A stretch of 64,000 nucleotides of DNA from Pseudomonadota bacterium (GTDB lineage: Bacteria; Pseudomonadota; Gammaproteobacteria; Burkholderiales; Burkholderiaceae_C): the NCBI GenBank assembly GCA_023387335.1, contig JAEWIF010000003.1, positions 145,412-209,411 of the forward strand. Direction: 5' to 3'. Shown one piece after another: positions 1 to 10,417 of this stretch (positions are counted from its first letter, which is position 1; every line of letters begins with the position of its first letter). Under the pieces are notes generated by a model, which was given only the letters and a program-made list of their open reading frames with translations, had not been told where the DNA came from and did no database searches. The position numbers and the translations under genes were made by a program.

Positions 1-786
1 GGACAGGAAGCGCCCGGCATCTTCGGCGCCCAGCGTGACACGCGCGTGGCCCTCGAGCAGGGCTTCGGGCGGCAGCAGGGCCGCCTCGCGCTGCGCCTCG
101 TCCATCTCGGCCAACGCCTCGAGGGTGACGCAATGGGACACGTCGAACGGACCGGTGGCGGTGCGCCGCAGGAACGACAGGTGCGCGCCGCAGCCCAGCG
201 CCTCGCCGAGGTCCTCGCCCAGCGTGCGGATGTAGGTGCCCTTGCTCACGCGCGCGGTGAAGCGCAGCGCGGGCCGGCCGGCGTCCTCGGCCAGGGCGAT
301 CGAGAGCTCGTGCACGACGACGTCGCGCGCCTCGCGCTCGACCTCCTGGCCAGCACGGGCGTACTCGTAGAGCGCCTTGCCGTCCTTCTTGAGCGCGCTG
401 TGCATCGGCGGCACCTGGCGCAGCGGGCCGGTGAACCGGCGCCGCAGGGTTTCCAGGCCTTCCGGCGCGATGGCGGGCACCTCACGGCGCTCGATGACCT
501 CGCCCTCGGCGTCGCCGGTGCTGGTCTTCTCGCCGAGCACGGCCACGGCCTCGTAGGTCTTGTCCGCGTCCAGGTGCAGCTGGCTGAACTTGGTGGCGGC
601 GCCGAAGCACAGCGGCAGCACGCCGGTGGCGAGCGGGTCCAGCGTGCCGGTGTGGCCCGCCTTTTCCGCCCGCAGCAGCCATTTGGCCTTCTGCAAGGCG
701 TCGTTGCTGGACAAACCCCTGGGCTTGTCCAGCAGCAGCACCCCGTGCACGGGGCGCCTCACGACCCGTGCTCGTGGTGCGCTCAT
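1..786 (-). CDS. truB: tRNA pseudouridine(55) synthase TruB (C-terminus cut by window edge)
   Basis: TruB converts U55 of the tRNA T-loop to pseudouridine in the cytoplasm. The translation from the ATG at 786 carries the family signatures: [13 protein letters not shown] near the N-terminus and [15 protein letters not shown], which contains the catalytic Asp, around residues 45-60. 262 codons are visible without a stop, so the last ~40 residues of a ~300-residue family protein lie outside the window. The start is 3 nt downstream of rbfA, making this the last visible gene of the rimP-nusA-infB-rbfA-truB operon. Confidence 0.95.
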   Translation of the reverse strand, partial: MSAPRARVVRRPVHGVLLLDKPRGLSSNDALQKAKWLLRAEKAGHTGTLDPLATGVLPLCFGAATKFSQLHLDADKTYEAVAVLGEKTSTGDAEGEVIERREVPAIAPEGLETLRRRFTGPLRQVPPMHSALKKDGKALYEYARAGQEVEREARDVVVHELSIALAEDAGRPALRFTARVSKGTYIRTLGEDLGEALGCGAHLSFLRRTATGPFDVSHCVTLEALAEMDEAQREAALLPPEALLEGHARVTLGAEDAGRFLS

Positions 787-789
787 CGT

Positions 790-1161
790 CTACTGGTCGG
801 AGTCTTTGGAACGCGACGCGACCGCGCGGGCGATCAGCGCGTTCATGTCGGACGCACGCTCGGTGGTGCGGTCGAACTGGAAGTGCAGCGTCGGTACGGT
901 GTGGATGTGCAGGCGCTTGAACAGGCCGTTGCGCAGGAACCCGGCGGCGTGGTTGAGCGCCTCCTCGCATTCCTGCGGGTCGCCCACCAGCACGCTGAAG
1001 AACACCTTGGCATGCGCGTAGTCGGGCGTGACCTCGACCGCGTTGATCGTGACCATGCCCAGCCGCGGATCCTTGATCTCGCGGATCAGCTCGGCCAGGT
1101 CGCGCTGGACCTGGTCGGCGACCTGGTAGTTGCGGTTGGGTTTGGCGGACTTCTTCGGCAT
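790..1161 (-). CDS. rbfA: 30S ribosome-binding factor RbfA
   Basis: RbfA is a small KH-fold protein that binds the 30S subunit and helps mature the 5' end of 16S rRNA. The 123-residue product has the family core: RVADQ-like [23 protein letters not shown], the [14 protein letters not shown] strand and [15 protein letters not shown]. Length is normal. It lies between infB (40 nt upstream) and truB (3 nt downstream), the usual bacterial order. Confidence 0.95.
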   Translation of the reverse strand: MPKKSAKPNRNYQVADQVQRDLAELIREIKDPRLGMVTINAVEVTPDYAHAKVFFSVLVGDPQECEEALNHAAGFLRNGLFKRLHIHTVPTLHFQFDRTTERASDMNALIARAVASRSKDSDQ

Positions 1162-1171
1162 CGGAGAGACA

Positions 1172-1192
1172 GGGACCGCGCGCGGCGGTCCC
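1172..1192 (-). other. Stem-loop between infB and rbfA
   Basis: An inverted repeat with 8-bp arms GGGACCGC (1172-1179) and GCGGTCCC (1185-1192) around a 5-nt loop fills most of the 40-nt spacer between the infB stop and the rbfA start. There is no T-run, so it is not an intrinsic terminator. It could be an RNA-processing or stability element. Function is unknown. Confidence 0.4.
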
Positions 1193-1201
1193 CGGTTCCC
1201 T

Positions 1202-4051
1202 TTACAACGTGCGGGCGACTTCCTTGATCTCGAAGAACTCGAGCTGGTCGCCTTCCTTGATGTCGTTGTAGTTCTTCAGCTTGATACCGCACTCGAAGCC
1301 TTCCTTGACCTCGCGCACGTCGTCCTTCATCCGCTTCACCGACTCGACCTCGCCCGTGTAGATCACGACGTTGTCGCGCAGCAGGCGGAAGTGCGCGCTG
1401 CGGGTGACCATGCCCGACGTGATGTACGAGCCGGCCACCGTGCCGATCTTGGACGCCACGAAGACGGTGCGGATCTCGGCCGAGCCGATGACCTCTTCCC
1501 GCTTCTCCGGCGCCAGCATCCCGGACATGGCCGTCTTCAGCTCGTCCACCGCGTCGTAGATGATGCTGTAGTAGCGCAGGTCGACGTCGTTGCCCTCGGC
1601 CAGCTTGCGCGCACCGGAATCGGCGCGCACGTTGAAGCCGATGATCACCGCCTTGGAGGCGATGGCCAGGTTCACGTCCGACTCGCTGATGCCGCCCACG
1701 GCCGCGTAGACCAGCTGCACCTTGACCTCGTCGGTCGACAGCTTGAGCAGCGACTGCGACAGCGCTTCCTGCGAGCCCTGCACGTCGGCCTTGACGATGA
1801 TGGGCAGCGTCTTGACCTCGCCCGCCGTCATGTCGGAGAACATGTTCTCCAGCTTGGCGGCCTGCTGCTTGGCCAGCTTGGTGTTGCGGAACTTGCCGGC
1901 GCGGTAGGTCGCGATCTCGCGGGCACGGCGCTCGTCGGTGAGCACCATGAACTCGTCGCCCGCCTGAGGCACCTCGGTCAGGCCCTGGATCTCCACCGGG
2001 ATCGACGGGCCGGCCGCCTTGATGGTCTTGCCGTTCTCGTCGAGCATGGCTCGCACGCGGCCGAAGGTCTGGCCGGCCAGCACCACGTCGCCCACCTTCA
2101 GCGTGCCCGACTGCACCAGCACCGTGGCCACCGGGCCGCGGCCCTTGTCCAGCTGCGCTTCGATGACCAGGCCCTTGGCCGCGGCGTCCACCGGCGCCTT
2201 GAGCTCCAGCACTTCGGCCTGCAGCAGCACCTGCTCGAGCAGGTCGTCGACGCCCTGGCCGGTGATGGCCGAGACGCTGACGAACGGCGATTCGCCGCCG
2301 TATTCCTCGGGCACCACTTCCTCGGCCACCAGTTCCTGCTTGACGCGGTCCGGGTTGGCGCTGGGCTTGTCGATCTTGTTGACCGCCACCACGATGGGGA
2401 CGCCCGCCGCCTTGGCGTGCTTGACCGCCTCCTTGGTCTGCGGCATCACGCCGTCGTCGGCCGCCACCACCAGGATGACGATGTCGGTCGCCTGGGCGCC
2501 GCGGGCACGCATGGCGGTGAACGCCTCGTGGCCCGGGGTGTCCAGGAACGAGATGACGCCGCGCGGCGTTTCCACGTGGTACGCGCCGATGTGCTGGGTG
2601 ATGCCGCCGGCTTCGCCCGCCGCCACCTTGGCGCGGCGGATGTAGTCCAGCAGCGAGGTCTTGCCGTGGTCGACGTGGCCCATGACGGTGACGACCGGCG
2701 CGCGCGGCAGGGCTTCGGCCTCCTGCTGCGACACCTCTTCCTCGGTGAACGCCTCGGGATCGTCCAGGGCGGCCGTGACCGCCTTGTGGCCCATTTCCTC
2801 GACCACGATCATGGCCGTGTCCTGGTCCAGCGGCTGGTTGATGGTGACCATCTGGCCCATCTTCATCAGCGCCTTGATCACTTCGGAGGCCTTCACGGCC
2901 ATCTTGTGCGCGAGCTCGGCGACCGTGATGGTCTCGGGCACGTGCACTTCGATCACGCGCTGCTCGACCACGGCCTGCTGCATGTCGCCACGCTGGTCGC
3001 GGTCGCTGCCGCGACGGCCACGCGGGCCTCCGCGCCAGCTGTTGCGGCCGACGCCGCCCGAGGCGTCGCCACGGGTCGGGATGGCCTTCTTCTTGGCCGG
3101 ATCGGCGGCCCAGCTGGAGGACAGCTTGGCCGACTTGACTTCCTTGCCCGCGCCCGGGCCGGCAGGCGCCGCGCCGGGGGCGCGCGCCGTGACGGCAGGC
3201 TTGTGCAGCGTGCCCTTGGCGGCCGGCTTGCCGGCTTCGCCGGGCTTGGCGACCGGCTTGGCTTCTTCCGGCTTCTTGGCGACCAGCACCTTCTTGGGCG
3301 CCGCCATCATGGCGCGGATGGCTTCCGCCTCGGCCAGGGCCTTGCGGCGGCGCTCTTCCAGGTCCTTGGCGCGCGCGGCTTCCTCGTCGGCACGGGCCTT
3401 GGACTCGGCTTCGGCGCGCGCGCGGGCTTCCGCCGCGGCGGCATTGCGCGCGGCGGTGGCGGCGGCCTGTTCGGCGCTGGCTTCGGCCTGGGCCGTGGCG
3501 GCGGCGAGCTTCTTCTGCTCTTCGTTGGCCGCGTAGGCGGCGGCGCGCTCCTCGGCCTCGCGCTCCTTGCGCTCCTGCTCCTCGCGCTGGCGGCGCTTCT
3601 CGGCCAGGTCTTCCTCCTGGCGGCGGATCAGTTCGGCCTGGCGGCGGGCTTCTTCCTCGCGGCGGACCAGCTCGGCGTCATCCTGGCGCGCGGCGGCCGG
3701 CTCGCGCAGCTCGGGCTCGGGCGCTTCCACGACGGCGGTGTCGCCGCCCTCTTCGCGCTTGACGAAGGTGCGCTTCTTGCGCACTTCCACCTGGATGGTG
3801 CGCGCCTTGCCGCTGGCGTCGGCCTGCTTGATCTCGCTGGTGGATTTCTTGACCAGGGTGATCTTCTTGCGCTCGGGCGAGGCCGTGCCGTGGCTGGCCT
3901 GCAGGAAGCCGAGCAGCTTCTGCTTGTCTGCTTCGGACAGCGCGTCGGTCGGCGCGGACTTGGCCACGCCGGCGCTGCGCAGCTGTTCAAGCAGCGTCTG
4001 GGGTGATTTCTTGAGCTCGCTGGCGAACTCGGCGACGGTGGTACTGGACAT
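1202..4051 (-). CDS. infB: Translation initiation factor IF-2
   Basis: IF-2 is the GTPase that delivers fMet-tRNA to the 30S subunit and promotes subunit joining. The 949-residue product has an IF2_N domain at residues 1-55, a long charged Ala/Glu/Arg-rich coiled-coil linker (about 100-250), a second IF2_N segment ([16 protein letters not shown]) near residue 370, and the GTPase domain from about residue 450 with G1 [10 protein letters not shown]3 DTPGHEAF and G4 NKID. The beta-barrel and C1/C2 domains follow. Length is typical for betaproteobacteria. It starts 23 nt after nusA. Confidence 0.97.
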   Translation of the reverse strand: MSSTTVAEFASELKKSPQTLLEQLRSAGVAKSAPTDALSEADKQKLLGFLQASHGTASPERKKITLVKKSTSEIKQADASGKARTIQVEVRKKRTFVKREEGGDTAVVEAPEPELREPAAARQDDAELVRREEEARRQAELIRRQEEDLAEKRRQREEQERKEREAEERAAAYAANEEQKKLAAATAQAEASAEQAAATAARNAAAAEARARAEAESKARADEEAARAKDLEERRRKALAEAEAIRAMMAAPKKVLVAKKPEEAKPVAKPGEAGKPAAKGTLHKPAVTARAPGAAPAGPGAGKEVKSAKLSSSWAADPAKKKAIPTRGDASGGVGRNSWRGGPRGRRGSDRDQRGDMQQAVVEQRVIEVHVPETITVAELAHKMAVKASEVIKALMKMGQMVTINQPLDQDTAMIVVEEMGHKAVTAALDDPEAFTEEEVSQQEAEALPRAPVVTVMGHVDHGKTSLLDYIRRAKVAAGEAGGITQHIGAYHVETPRGVISFLDTPGHEAFTAMRARGAQATDIVILVVAADDGVMPQTKEAVKHAKAAGVPIVVAVNKIDKPSANPDRVKQELVAEEVVPEEYGGESPFVSVSAITGQGVDDLLEQVLLQAEVLELKAPVDAAAKGLVIEAQLDKGRGPVATVLVQSGTLKVGDVVLAGQTFGRVRAMLDENGKTIKAAGPSIPVEIQGLTEVPQAGDEFMVLTDERRAREIATYRAGKFRNTKLAKQQAAKLENMFSDMTAGEVKTLPIIVKADVQGSQEALSQSLLKLSTDEVKVQLVYAAVGGISESDVNLAIASKAVIIGFNVRADSGARKLAEGNDVDLRYYSIIYDAVDELKTAMSGMLAPEKREEVIGSAEIRTVFVASKIGTVAGSYITSGMVTRSAHFRLLRDNVVIYTGEVESVKRMKDDVREVKEGFECGIKLKNYNDIKEGDQLEFFEIKEVARTL

Positions 4052-4074
4052 ATGTTCTGGGACCCTCCATCACG

Positions 4075-5568
4075 TCACGCTTGCGCGGTCGCACCGGCGA
4101 ACCAGTGCTCGCGCGCCTTCATGATCAGGGCTTTGGCCTCGTCCGCGGACTGGCCGGTGATCTCGGTCAACTCGTCGACGGCCAGATCGGCCAGCTCGTC
4201 GCGGGTCTGCACGCCGGCCTCGGCCAGCTTGGTGATCATCTGGGCATCGAGGCCCTCGAGGTCGCGCAGGTCCTGCGACACACCCTCGACGCTCTCCTCG
4301 CGCACGATCTCCATGGTGAGCAGCGCGTCCTTGGCGCGGGCGCGCAGCTCGTTGACGGTGTCCTCGTCGAAGGACTCGATCTCCAGCATCTCCTGGATCG
4401 GCACGTAGGCCACTTCCTCGAGGCTGGTGAAGCCTTCGGAGATGAGGATGTCGGCGATCTCCTCGTCGACGTCGAGCTTCTGCATGAACAGCTCGCGCAG
4501 CGTGGTCTGCTCCTCGGCCTGCTTCTGGGCCGATTCGTTGGCGTCCATGATGTTGATCTTCCAGCCGGTCAGCTCGGAAGCCAGGCGCACGTTCTGGCCG
4601 CCGCGGCCGATGGCGATGGCGAGGTTCTCCTCGTCGACCACCACGTCCATGGCGTGCTTTTCCTCGTCCACCACGATCGAGGTGACGTTGGCCGGGGCCA
4701 GCGCGCCGATGACGAACTGCGCCGGGTCCTCGGACCACAGCACGATGTCGACCCGCTCGCCGGCCAGCTCGTTGGTGACCGCGTTCACGCGGGTGCCGCG
4801 CACGCCGACGCAGGTGCCGATCGGATCGACGCGCTTGTCGTGCGACAGCACGGCGATCTTGGCGCGCGAACCGGGGTCGCGGGCGCAGCTCTTGATCTCC
4901 AGCAGGCCCTGCTCGATCTCGGGCACTTCCTGGCGGAACAGCTCGATCATGAACTCGGGCGCCGCGCGCGACAGGATGATGGGCGCGCCGCGCAGCGTCA
5001 GGTCCACTTCCATGATCATGGCGCGCACGCGGTCGCCGTTGCGCAGGTTCTCCTTGGGGATCATCTCGCCGCGGCGCAGCCGGCCTTCGACGCGGCCGCT
5101 CTCCACGATGATGTCGCCCTTGTCCATGCGCTTGACGGTGCCCACGAAGATCTTGTCGCCGCGCGACATGAAGTCGTTCAGCAGCATCTCGCGCTCGGCG
5201 TCGCGGATCTTCTGCAGGATGACCTGCTTGGCGGCCATGGCGCCGATGCGGCCGATGGGCAGCGAGTCCACCGGCTCCTCGATGTAGTCGCCCTCGTCGA
5301 CGTCTTCCACGCGCTCGCGGGCGTCCATCAGGAGTTCTTCGGCGTCCGGGTTCTGCAGGCCCTGGCTGTCGGGCACGACCAGCCAGCGGCGGAAAGTCTC
5401 GTACTCGCCGCTGTCGCGATCGATGGCGACGCGGATGTCCACCTCGCCCTCGTACAGCTTCTTGGTGGCCTGGGCCAGCGCCGATTCGACGGCGCCGAAC
5501 ACCACGTCCCGCTCCACGTTCTTCTCGCGCGAGATCGCTTCGACCAGCATCAACAATTCGCGATTCAT
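4075..5568 (-). CDS. nusA: Transcription termination/antitermination factor NusA
   Basis: NusA binds RNA polymerase and modulates pausing, termination and antitermination. The 497-residue product starts [17 protein letters not shown] and shows the N-terminal polymerase-binding domain (1-130), an S1 domain (about 135-200), tandem KH domains (about 230-345, with [14 protein letters not shown] and [13 protein letters not shown]) and two C-terminal acidic repeats. Longer in-frame extensions upstream were rejected because they run through rimP. The ATG overlaps the rimP stop by one base (TGATG), implying translational coupling. Confidence 0.97.
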   Translation of the reverse strand: MNRELLMLVEAISREKNVERDVVFGAVESALAQATKKLYEGEVDIRVAIDRDSGEYETFRRWLVVPDSQGLQNPDAEELLMDARERVEDVDEGDYIEEPVDSLPIGRIGAMAAKQVILQKIRDAEREMLLNDFMSRGDKIFVGTVKRMDKGDIIVESGRVEGRLRRGEMIPKENLRNGDRVRAMIMEVDLTLRGAPIILSRAAPEFMIELFRQEVPEIEQGLLEIKSCARDPGSRAKIAVLSHDKRVDPIGTCVGVRGTRVNAVTNELAGERVDIVLWSEDPAQFVIGALAPANVTSIVVDEEKHAMDVVVDEENLAIAIGRGGQNVRLASELTGWKINIMDANESAQKQAEEQTTLRELFMQKLDVDEEIADILISEGFTSLEEVAYVPIQEMLEIESFDEDTVNELRARAKDALLTMEIVREESVEGVSQDLRDLEGLDAQMITKLAEAGVQTRDELADLAVDELTEITGQSADEAKALIMKAREHWFAGATAQA

Positions 5569-6134
5569 CACGACTCTCCTGTCTGCCTGGGCCTGCGGCC
5601 CTTGAAATCCACCACCGGCGCGAGCCGCGCCTCCTTCAATTCGTCCAGCGTGAAGCCGATCGCCTGCAGCGGCGCCTGCTCGCGCTTGCGGCTGACGCGC
5701 TGGCCCGGCTTGGCCTGCGGCTCTTCGCTCCACACCAGCTGCCAGCCGCCGCTGTCGGCCCGGCCCAGCTGGCCGCGGAACTTCTTGCGGTTGGCGGCGA
5801 CCTGGCCCGCGCCGGCGGCGCCCACGGGCGCCTTCAGCGTGATGTCCACCACCTCGCCGGCGAACCGCTCGAAGTCGCGCTCGCTGCGCAGCGGGCGGTC
5901 CAGCCCGGGCGACGAAACCTCCAGCCGCTTGTAGTCCACGCCTTCGACTTCCAGCGCGTACTGCAGCTGGCGCGTGACCTTCTCGCAGTCCTCGACGTTG
6001 ACGAAGTTCTCCTGCCCCGGCGTCCAGGGCAGGTCGATCGTCACGCGCAGCAAGCCTCCGGCGGAGCGTTCGATCTCCACCAACTCATATCCCAGGCCGG
6101 CCACGGTCTGCTGGGCGATGTCCTGCAGCGCCAA
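5568..6134 (-). CDS. rimP: Ribosome maturation factor RimP
   Basis: RimP assists assembly of the 30S subunit. The 188-residue product has the family N-terminal domain ([20 protein letters not shown], then [11 protein letters not shown] and a central [21 protein letters not shown] segment) and a C-terminal SH3-like barrel. No in-frame ATG lies near the conserved start. A TTG at 6134 preceded by AAAGGA is the most plausible start, and anything longer would translate through the leader hairpin. The one-base overlap with nusA supports one operon. Confidence 0.93.
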   Translation of the reverse strand: MALQDIAQQTVAGLGYELVEIERSAGGLLRVTIDLPWTPGQENFVNVEDCEKVTRQLQYALEVEGVDYKRLEVSSPGLDRPLRSERDFERFAGEVVDITLKAPVGAAGAGQVAANRKKFRGQLGRADSGGWQLVWSEEPQAKPGQRVSRKREQAPLQAIGFTLDELKEARLAPVVDFKGRRPRQTGES

Positions 6135-6155
6135 AGTTCTTGTTGTCCTTTTGGA

Positions 6156-6200
6156 ACGACCAAAAAAAAAGGGCGGTGAGTACCCGCCCGTCCTGGTCGT
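6156..6200 (-). terminator. rimP leader hairpin with T-run and a complementary outer stem
   Basis: On the minus strand, GGGCGG (6189-6184) pairs with CCGCCC (6176-6171) and is followed by a run of eight T (6170-6163), a textbook intrinsic terminator. It ends about 25 nt before the rimP start. A second pair of arms, ACGACCA (6200-6194) and TGGTCGT (6162-6156), flanks the terminator exactly. The element could simply end arfB transcripts, or act as an attenuator before the rimP-nusA operon. Confidence 0.75.
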
Positions 6201-6274
6201 GAAGCAAAGATTGTACCGCGAGGGGACCTTCTGCGCAACTGGGACGGGGGTGGAACGGGCAGGGAAACGGCGAC

Positions 6275-6694
6275 TCAGCCGAGCGGATCGCGCCCCGAAC
6301 GCATGAGCTTGGTCTGGGCCTTGCGGCGCTTGTCGGCCAGCCGCTGCCGACCCGCGGAAGCTGGGGGCCGGGTCGGCTTTCTCAAGTGCGGCGGCTCGGC
6401 CACGCTGTCCACCAGCTCCTGCAGCCGGTCCCAGGCCTCGGCCCGGTTCAGCTCCTGGCTGCGGTGGTTCTGGGCCTTGAGCACGACCACGCCCGAGCGG
6501 CTGATCCGGTGGTCGGCCAGCGCCAGCAGCCTGGCCTTGTGCTCGTGCGGGAGCGACGAGGCACGGACGTCGTAGCGCAGGTGGATCGCGCTGGAGACCT
6601 TGTTGACGTTCTGCCCGCCCGCGCCCTGGGCCCGGACGGCGCTGATCTCCACCTCCTCGGGCGGGATCGCCGTACGCCTGGGCTTGAGCGTCAT
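6275..6694 (-). CDS. arfB: Alternative ribosome-rescue factor ArfB (YaeJ), peptidyl-tRNA hydrolase
   Basis: ArfB releases peptides from ribosomes stalled on non-stop mRNA independently of tmRNA. The 139-residue product has the release-factor domain with the catalytic GGQ (GAGGQNVNKV, residues 25-34) and a basic C-terminal tail (RLADKRRKAQTKLMR) that in this family inserts into the empty mRNA channel. Length matches the short ArfB family, not RF1/RF2. Its start overlaps the stop of the ABC ATPase gene by one base (TGATG), so it is probably translated from the transporter transcript. Confidence 0.93.
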   Translation of the reverse strand: MTLKPRRTAIPPEEVEISAVRAQGAGGQNVNKVSSAIHLRYDVRASSLPHEHKARLLALADHRISRSGVVVLKAQNHRSQELNRAEAWDRLQELVDSVAEPPHLRKPTRPPASAGRQRLADKRRKAQTKLMRSGRDPLG

Positions 6695-8304
6695 CAGGCC
6701 GCGGCAGCGACCAGCGCGCGGGTGTAGTCGTGCGACGGCTGGCCCAGCACCTGGTCGACCGGGCCGGATTCCAGCACCTCGCCATCCTTCATCACCAGCA
6801 CCTCGTGGGCCATCGCGCGGATCACGTCGACGTCGTGGGTGATCAGCAGGTAGGCCAGGCCCCGGTCGCGCTGCAGCCGCTGGAGCAGGGCCAGCACCTG
6901 TTTCTGGATCGTGACGTCCAGCGCGCTGGTCGGCTCGTCCAGCACCAGCAGCCGCGGCCCGACGATCAGCGCCCGCGCGATGGCGAGCCGCTGCCGCTGG
7001 CCGCCGGAGAACTCGTGCGGATAGCGGTCGAGCAGCCCGGGGAACTGCTTCTCTCCAAGCCCGACGTCGGCCAGCGCGGCCAGGACGCGCTCGCGCCGAT
7101 TGGCCGCCGGCAGCTCGGGTTCGTGCACCAGCAGGCCCTCGCCCACGATCTCCTCCACCGTCATCCGCGGTGAGAGCGAAGAGAACGGGTCCTGGAACAC
7201 CACCTGCACCTGCCGGCGCGCGGCGCGGTTGCGGGTGGCCGAGCCGCGCACCCACTGGTGGCCCACGACGTCGAGGGCGCCTCGATGCGGGATCAGCCCG
7301 AGCGCCGCCAGCGCCAGCGTCGATTTGCCCGAGCCCGATTCACCGACCACGCCCAGGGTGCGCCGCGCGGGGATTGCGAAGCTCGCGCCGTGCACGGCGA
7401 CGAACTCGCCGCGGCGGAACCAGCCGCGGAAGCCGGGCACGGGAACGGGATAGGCCACGCGAAGGTCGCCGGCCTGCATCACCGGCTGGTCCCGGCCGCC
7501 GCCCTCTTCCACCTGGCGCACCGGCCGGCTGTCGATCAGCTTCTTCGTGTACGCATGCCGCGGGTGCGAGAAGACGACGTCGACGCCGCCCTCCTCCACC
7601 AGGTGCCCGTTCTCCATCACGGCCACCCGGTCGGCGAACTTGCGCACCATGTTCAGGTCGTGCGTGATCAGCAGCAGCGCCATGCCGTTCTGGCGCTGCA
7701 GGTCGTCGAGCAGCGCCAGGATCTGCACGCGCAGCGTGACGTCCAGGGCCGTGGTGGGCTCGTCGGCCAGCAGCAGGCGTGGACGGCACGCCAGCGCCAT
7801 CGCGATCATGGCCCGCTGCCGCTGGCCGCCCGACAGCTGGTGCGGGAAGGCATGCGCGCGACGGCGCGGATCGGGGATGCCGGTCGCGGCCAGCGCTTCG
7901 ACCGCCGCTTCCCAGGCCTGTCGCCGCGACAGCGCCTGCTTGAGCTCCAGCACCTCCGCCACCTGGTCGCCCACCGGGTACAGCGGGTTCAGCGCCGTCA
8001 TCGGCTCCTGGAAGATCATGGCGATGTCGTCGCCGCGGATGCCCAGCAGCTGCCGCTCGGGCAGCGAGACCAGGTCCACGGGCGGCTGGCCGGGCGTGGC
8101 GGAAGCCAGCATCGCGGAGCCGGTCACCGTGGCGTTCTGCACCAGGCCCAGCAGCGAGAGCGCGGTGACGGTCTTGCCCGATCCCGATTCGCCGACCAGT
8201 GCCAGCTTCTCGCCCGGACGGATGCTGAAGTCCACGCCGTGCACCACCTCCTTGCCACCGAAGGCGACGCGCAGGCCGCGGACGTCGAGCAGCGGCGTGG
8301 TCAT
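6694..8304 (-). CDS. yejF: Dual-domain peptide ABC transporter ATP-binding protein (YejF-like)
   Basis: This is the cytoplasmic ATPase of a Yej-type oligopeptide importer; in E. coli YejABEF takes up microcin C. The 536-residue product carries two complete ABC cassettes: GESGSGKT, LSGGQRQRAM and LLLADEPT in the first, GESGSGKS, FSGGQRQRLA and LLVLDEPT in the second, each followed by an oligopeptide C-terminal region. The chosen ATG overlaps the yejE stop (ATGA). An upstream in-frame extension was rejected because it lies inside yejE. Confidence 0.93.
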   Translation of the reverse strand: MTTPLLDVRGLRVAFGGKEVVHGVDFSIRPGEKLALVGESGSGKTVTALSLLGLVQNATVTGSAMLASATPGQPPVDLVSLPERQLLGIRGDDIAMIFQEPMTALNPLYPVGDQVAEVLELKQALSRRQAWEAAVEALAATGIPDPRRRAHAFPHQLSGGQRQRAMIAMALACRPRLLLADEPTTALDVTLRVQILALLDDLQRQNGMALLLITHDLNMVRKFADRVAVMENGHLVEEGGVDVVFSHPRHAYTKKLIDSRPVRQVEEGGGRDQPVMQAGDLRVAYPVPVPGFRGWFRRGEFVAVHGASFAIPARRTLGVVGESGSGKSTLALAALGLIPHRGALDVVGHQWVRGSATRNRAARRQVQVVFQDPFSSLSPRMTVEEIVGEGLLVHEPELPAANRRERVLAALADVGLGEKQFPGLLDRYPHEFSGGQRQRLAIARALIVGPRLLVLDEPTSALDVTIQKQVLALLQRLQRDRGLAYLLITHDVDVIRAMAHEVLVMKDGEVLESGPVDQVLGQPSHDYTRALVAAAA

Positions 8305-9395
8305 GACGAGGCCTTCCGCGGGTCGAGCGCGTCGCGCAGCGCATCGCCCATGAAGGTCAGCAGCAGCAAGGTGATGGAGAGCACGGCGAAGGTGGAGATC
8401 GAGATCCACCACGCGTCCAGGTTGGCCTTGCCCTGGTTGAGCAACTCGCCCAGCGAAGGCGTGCCGGGCGGAACGCCCAGTCCGAGGAAGTCGAGCGAGG
8501 TCAGCGCCAGGATGGCCGCGCTCATTCGGAACGGCAGGAAGGTCACCACCGGCGTCATGCTGTTGGGCAGGATGTGGCGCCACATGATCCGGCCGTTGCC
8601 CACGCCCAGCGCCCGCGCGGCGCGCACGTAGTCCATCTGCCGGTTGCGCAGGAACTCGGCCCGGACGTAGTCGGACAGGCCCATCCAGCCGAACAGCGAC
8701 AGCAGGATCAGCAGCAGCGCCACGCTGGGCGAGAACACCGCCGAGAAGATGATCAGCAGGTACAGCTCCGGCATCGAGCCCCAGATCTCGATGAAGCGCT
8801 GGAACGACAGGTCGGTCTTGCCGCCGAAGAAACCCTGGATGGCGCCGGTCAGCACGCCCAGCACCACGCCGATGGCCGTCAGCGCCAGCCCGAACAGCAC
8901 GCTGACCCGGAAGCCGTAGATCAGCTGCGCGAGCAGGTCGCGCCCGCGGTCGTCGGTGCCCAGCAGGTTCTCGCGCGAAGGCGCCGCCGGGTTCGGGCTC
9001 TTGGCGAAGTAGTTCAGCGTCTTCGGTCCGTAGGCATTGGGCGGATAGATCGTCCAGTTGCCACCCTCGGACAGCTTGCGCTGCACGAAAGGATCCAGAT
9101 AGTCGGCGGGCGTGTGGAAGTCGCCGCCGAACGTCGTCTCCGGGTAGTCGCGCACCAGCGGGAAGTAGAAGCTGCCCTCGTAGCGCACGACCAGCGGCTT
9201 GTCGTTGGAGAGCACTTCCGCGAACAGGCTCAGCACCACCAGCACCGAGAAGATCACCAGGCTGACGAAGCCCAGGCGGTTGCGGCGGAAGCGCTGCCAG
9301 GCGCGGCGCCCCGGGCTGACGCTCACGGGCGCGGCTACGGCCCTGGCGACCGGCTCCAGTTCGGGGGCGAGCACGGCCTCAGTCGAATTTGACAC
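8301..9395 (-). CDS. yejE: Peptide ABC transporter permease (YejE-like)
   Basis: Inner-membrane permease of the Yej transporter. The 364-residue product has an N-terminal membrane segment (about residues 40-62), a periplasmic insert with the YejE-type LVRDYPETTFGGDF region, then a BPD_transp_1 core of about five helices with the EAA loop DYVRAARALGVGNGRIMWRH. It is longer than DppC-type permeases, as expected for YejE. Its start lies 17 nt inside the end of yejB. Confidence 0.93.
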   Translation of the reverse strand: MSNSTEAVLAPELEPVARAVAAPVSVSPGRRAWQRFRRNRLGFVSLVIFSVLVVLSLFAEVLSNDKPLVVRYEGSFYFPLVRDYPETTFGGDFHTPADYLDPFVQRKLSEGGNWTIYPPNAYGPKTLNYFAKSPNPAAPSRENLLGTDDRGRDLLAQLIYGFRVSVLFGLALTAIGVVLGVLTGAIQGFFGGKTDLSFQRFIEIWGSMPELYLLIIFSAVFSPSVALLLILLSLFGWMGLSDYVRAEFLRNRQMDYVRAARALGVGNGRIMWRHILPNSMTPVVTFLPFRMSAAILALTSLDFLGLGVPPGTPSLGELLNQGKANLDAWWISISTFAVLSITLLLLTFMGDALRDALDPRKASS

Positions 9396-10413
9396 GCGGG
9401 TCCACCAGCACGTAGGAGAGGTCGCTGATCAGCTTGGTCACCAAGCCGATCAGGGTGAAAAGATAGAGCGTGCCCAGCACCACCGGGTAGTCGCGCCGGA
9501 TCACGCTCTCGTAGCTGAGCAGCCCCAGCCCGTCGAGCGAGAACAGCGTCTCGATCAGCAGCGAGCCGGTGAAGAACGCGCCGATGAAGGCCGCCGGGAA
9601 GCCCGTGATGATCGGGATCAGCGCGTTGCGGAACACGTGCTTCCACAGCACCCGGCGCTCGTCCAGCCCCTTGGCCCGCGCGGTCAGCACGTATTGCTTG
9701 CGGATCTCCTCCAGGAAGGCGTTCTTGGTGAGCATGGCCGTGACCGCGAAGCTGCCGAACACCATGGCCGTGACCGGCAGCGCGATGTGCCACAGGTAGT
9801 CCACCACCTTGCCGCCCAGGCTGAGCTGCTCCCAGCCGGGCGAGGTCAGGCCGCGAAGGGGGAACAGCTGCAACTGCCCGCCGAACACCACCAGCAGCGC
9901 GACGCCCAGCACGAAGCCCGGGATGGCATAGCCGACCAGCACGATCAGCGTGGTGACGAAGTCGAACCGCGTCCCCGCCCTCACCGCCTTGGCCACGCCC
10001 AGCGGCACCGCTATCAGGTAGCTGAGGAAGAACGTCCAGAGCCCCAGGCTGATGGACACCGGCAGCTTCTCCTTCACCAGCTGCCACACGTCCTTGTGCT
10101 GGTAGAAGCTGCGGCCCAGGTCGAAGCGGGCGAACTGGCCCAGCATCTGGAAGAAGCGCTCGTGCGCCGGCTTGTCGAAGCCGTAGAGCTGGCGGATCTC
10201 GGCGATGCGCTTCTCGTCGATGCCCTGGCGGCCGCGGTAGCCGGCACCGGCCGACGCGGCCCGCTCGCCGCCGGAGTCGCGGCCCTGCAGCTGCGCCACC
10301 ATCTGCTCCACCGGGCCGCCGGGCACGAACTGCACGATGGCGAAGGTGATCAGCAGCACGCCCAGCAGCGTGGGGATCATCAGCAGCAGGCGCTTGAGGA
10401 TATAGGCCGTCAT
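9379..10413 (-). CDS. yejB: Peptide ABC transporter permease (YejB-like)
   Basis: Second inner-membrane permease of the Yej importer. The 344-residue product starts MTAYILKRLLLMIPTLLGV with the first membrane helix, continues with the periplasmic LYGFDKP segment common to DppB/OppB/YejB, and has the EAA loop YVLTARAKGLDERRVLWKHV near residue 255. A Gly/Ser/Arg-rich stretch (about 45-65) is family-typical for YejB. It begins 4 nt after yejA and overlaps yejE by 17 nt. Confidence 0.93.
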   Translation of the reverse strand: MTAYILKRLLLMIPTLLGVLLITFAIVQFVPGGPVEQMVAQLQGRDSGGERAASAGAGYRGRQGIDEKRIAEIRQLYGFDKPAHERFFQMLGQFARFDLGRSFYQHKDVWQLVKEKLPVSISLGLWTFFLSYLIAVPLGVAKAVRAGTRFDFVTTLIVLVGYAIPGFVLGVALLVVFGGQLQLFPLRGLTSPGWEQLSLGGKVVDYLWHIALPVTAMVFGSFAVTAMLTKNAFLEEIRKQYVLTARAKGLDERRVLWKHVFRNALIPIITGFPAAFIGAFFTGSLLIETLFSLDGLGLLSYESVIRRDYPVVLGTLYLFTLIGLVTKLISDLSYVLVDPRVKFD

Positions 10414-10417
10414 GGGT

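Noticed and set aside
1130..4006. Very long open frame antisense to infB
   Set aside because: Its residues are Arg/Leu/His/Gly-rich low-complexity translation of the infB complement; infB itself is unmistakable. High GC makes stop-free antisense frames common.
5568..6785. Extended RimP start far upstream
   Set aside because: The extension would translate through arfB and the terminator hairpin; the TTG at 6134 fits the conserved N-terminus.
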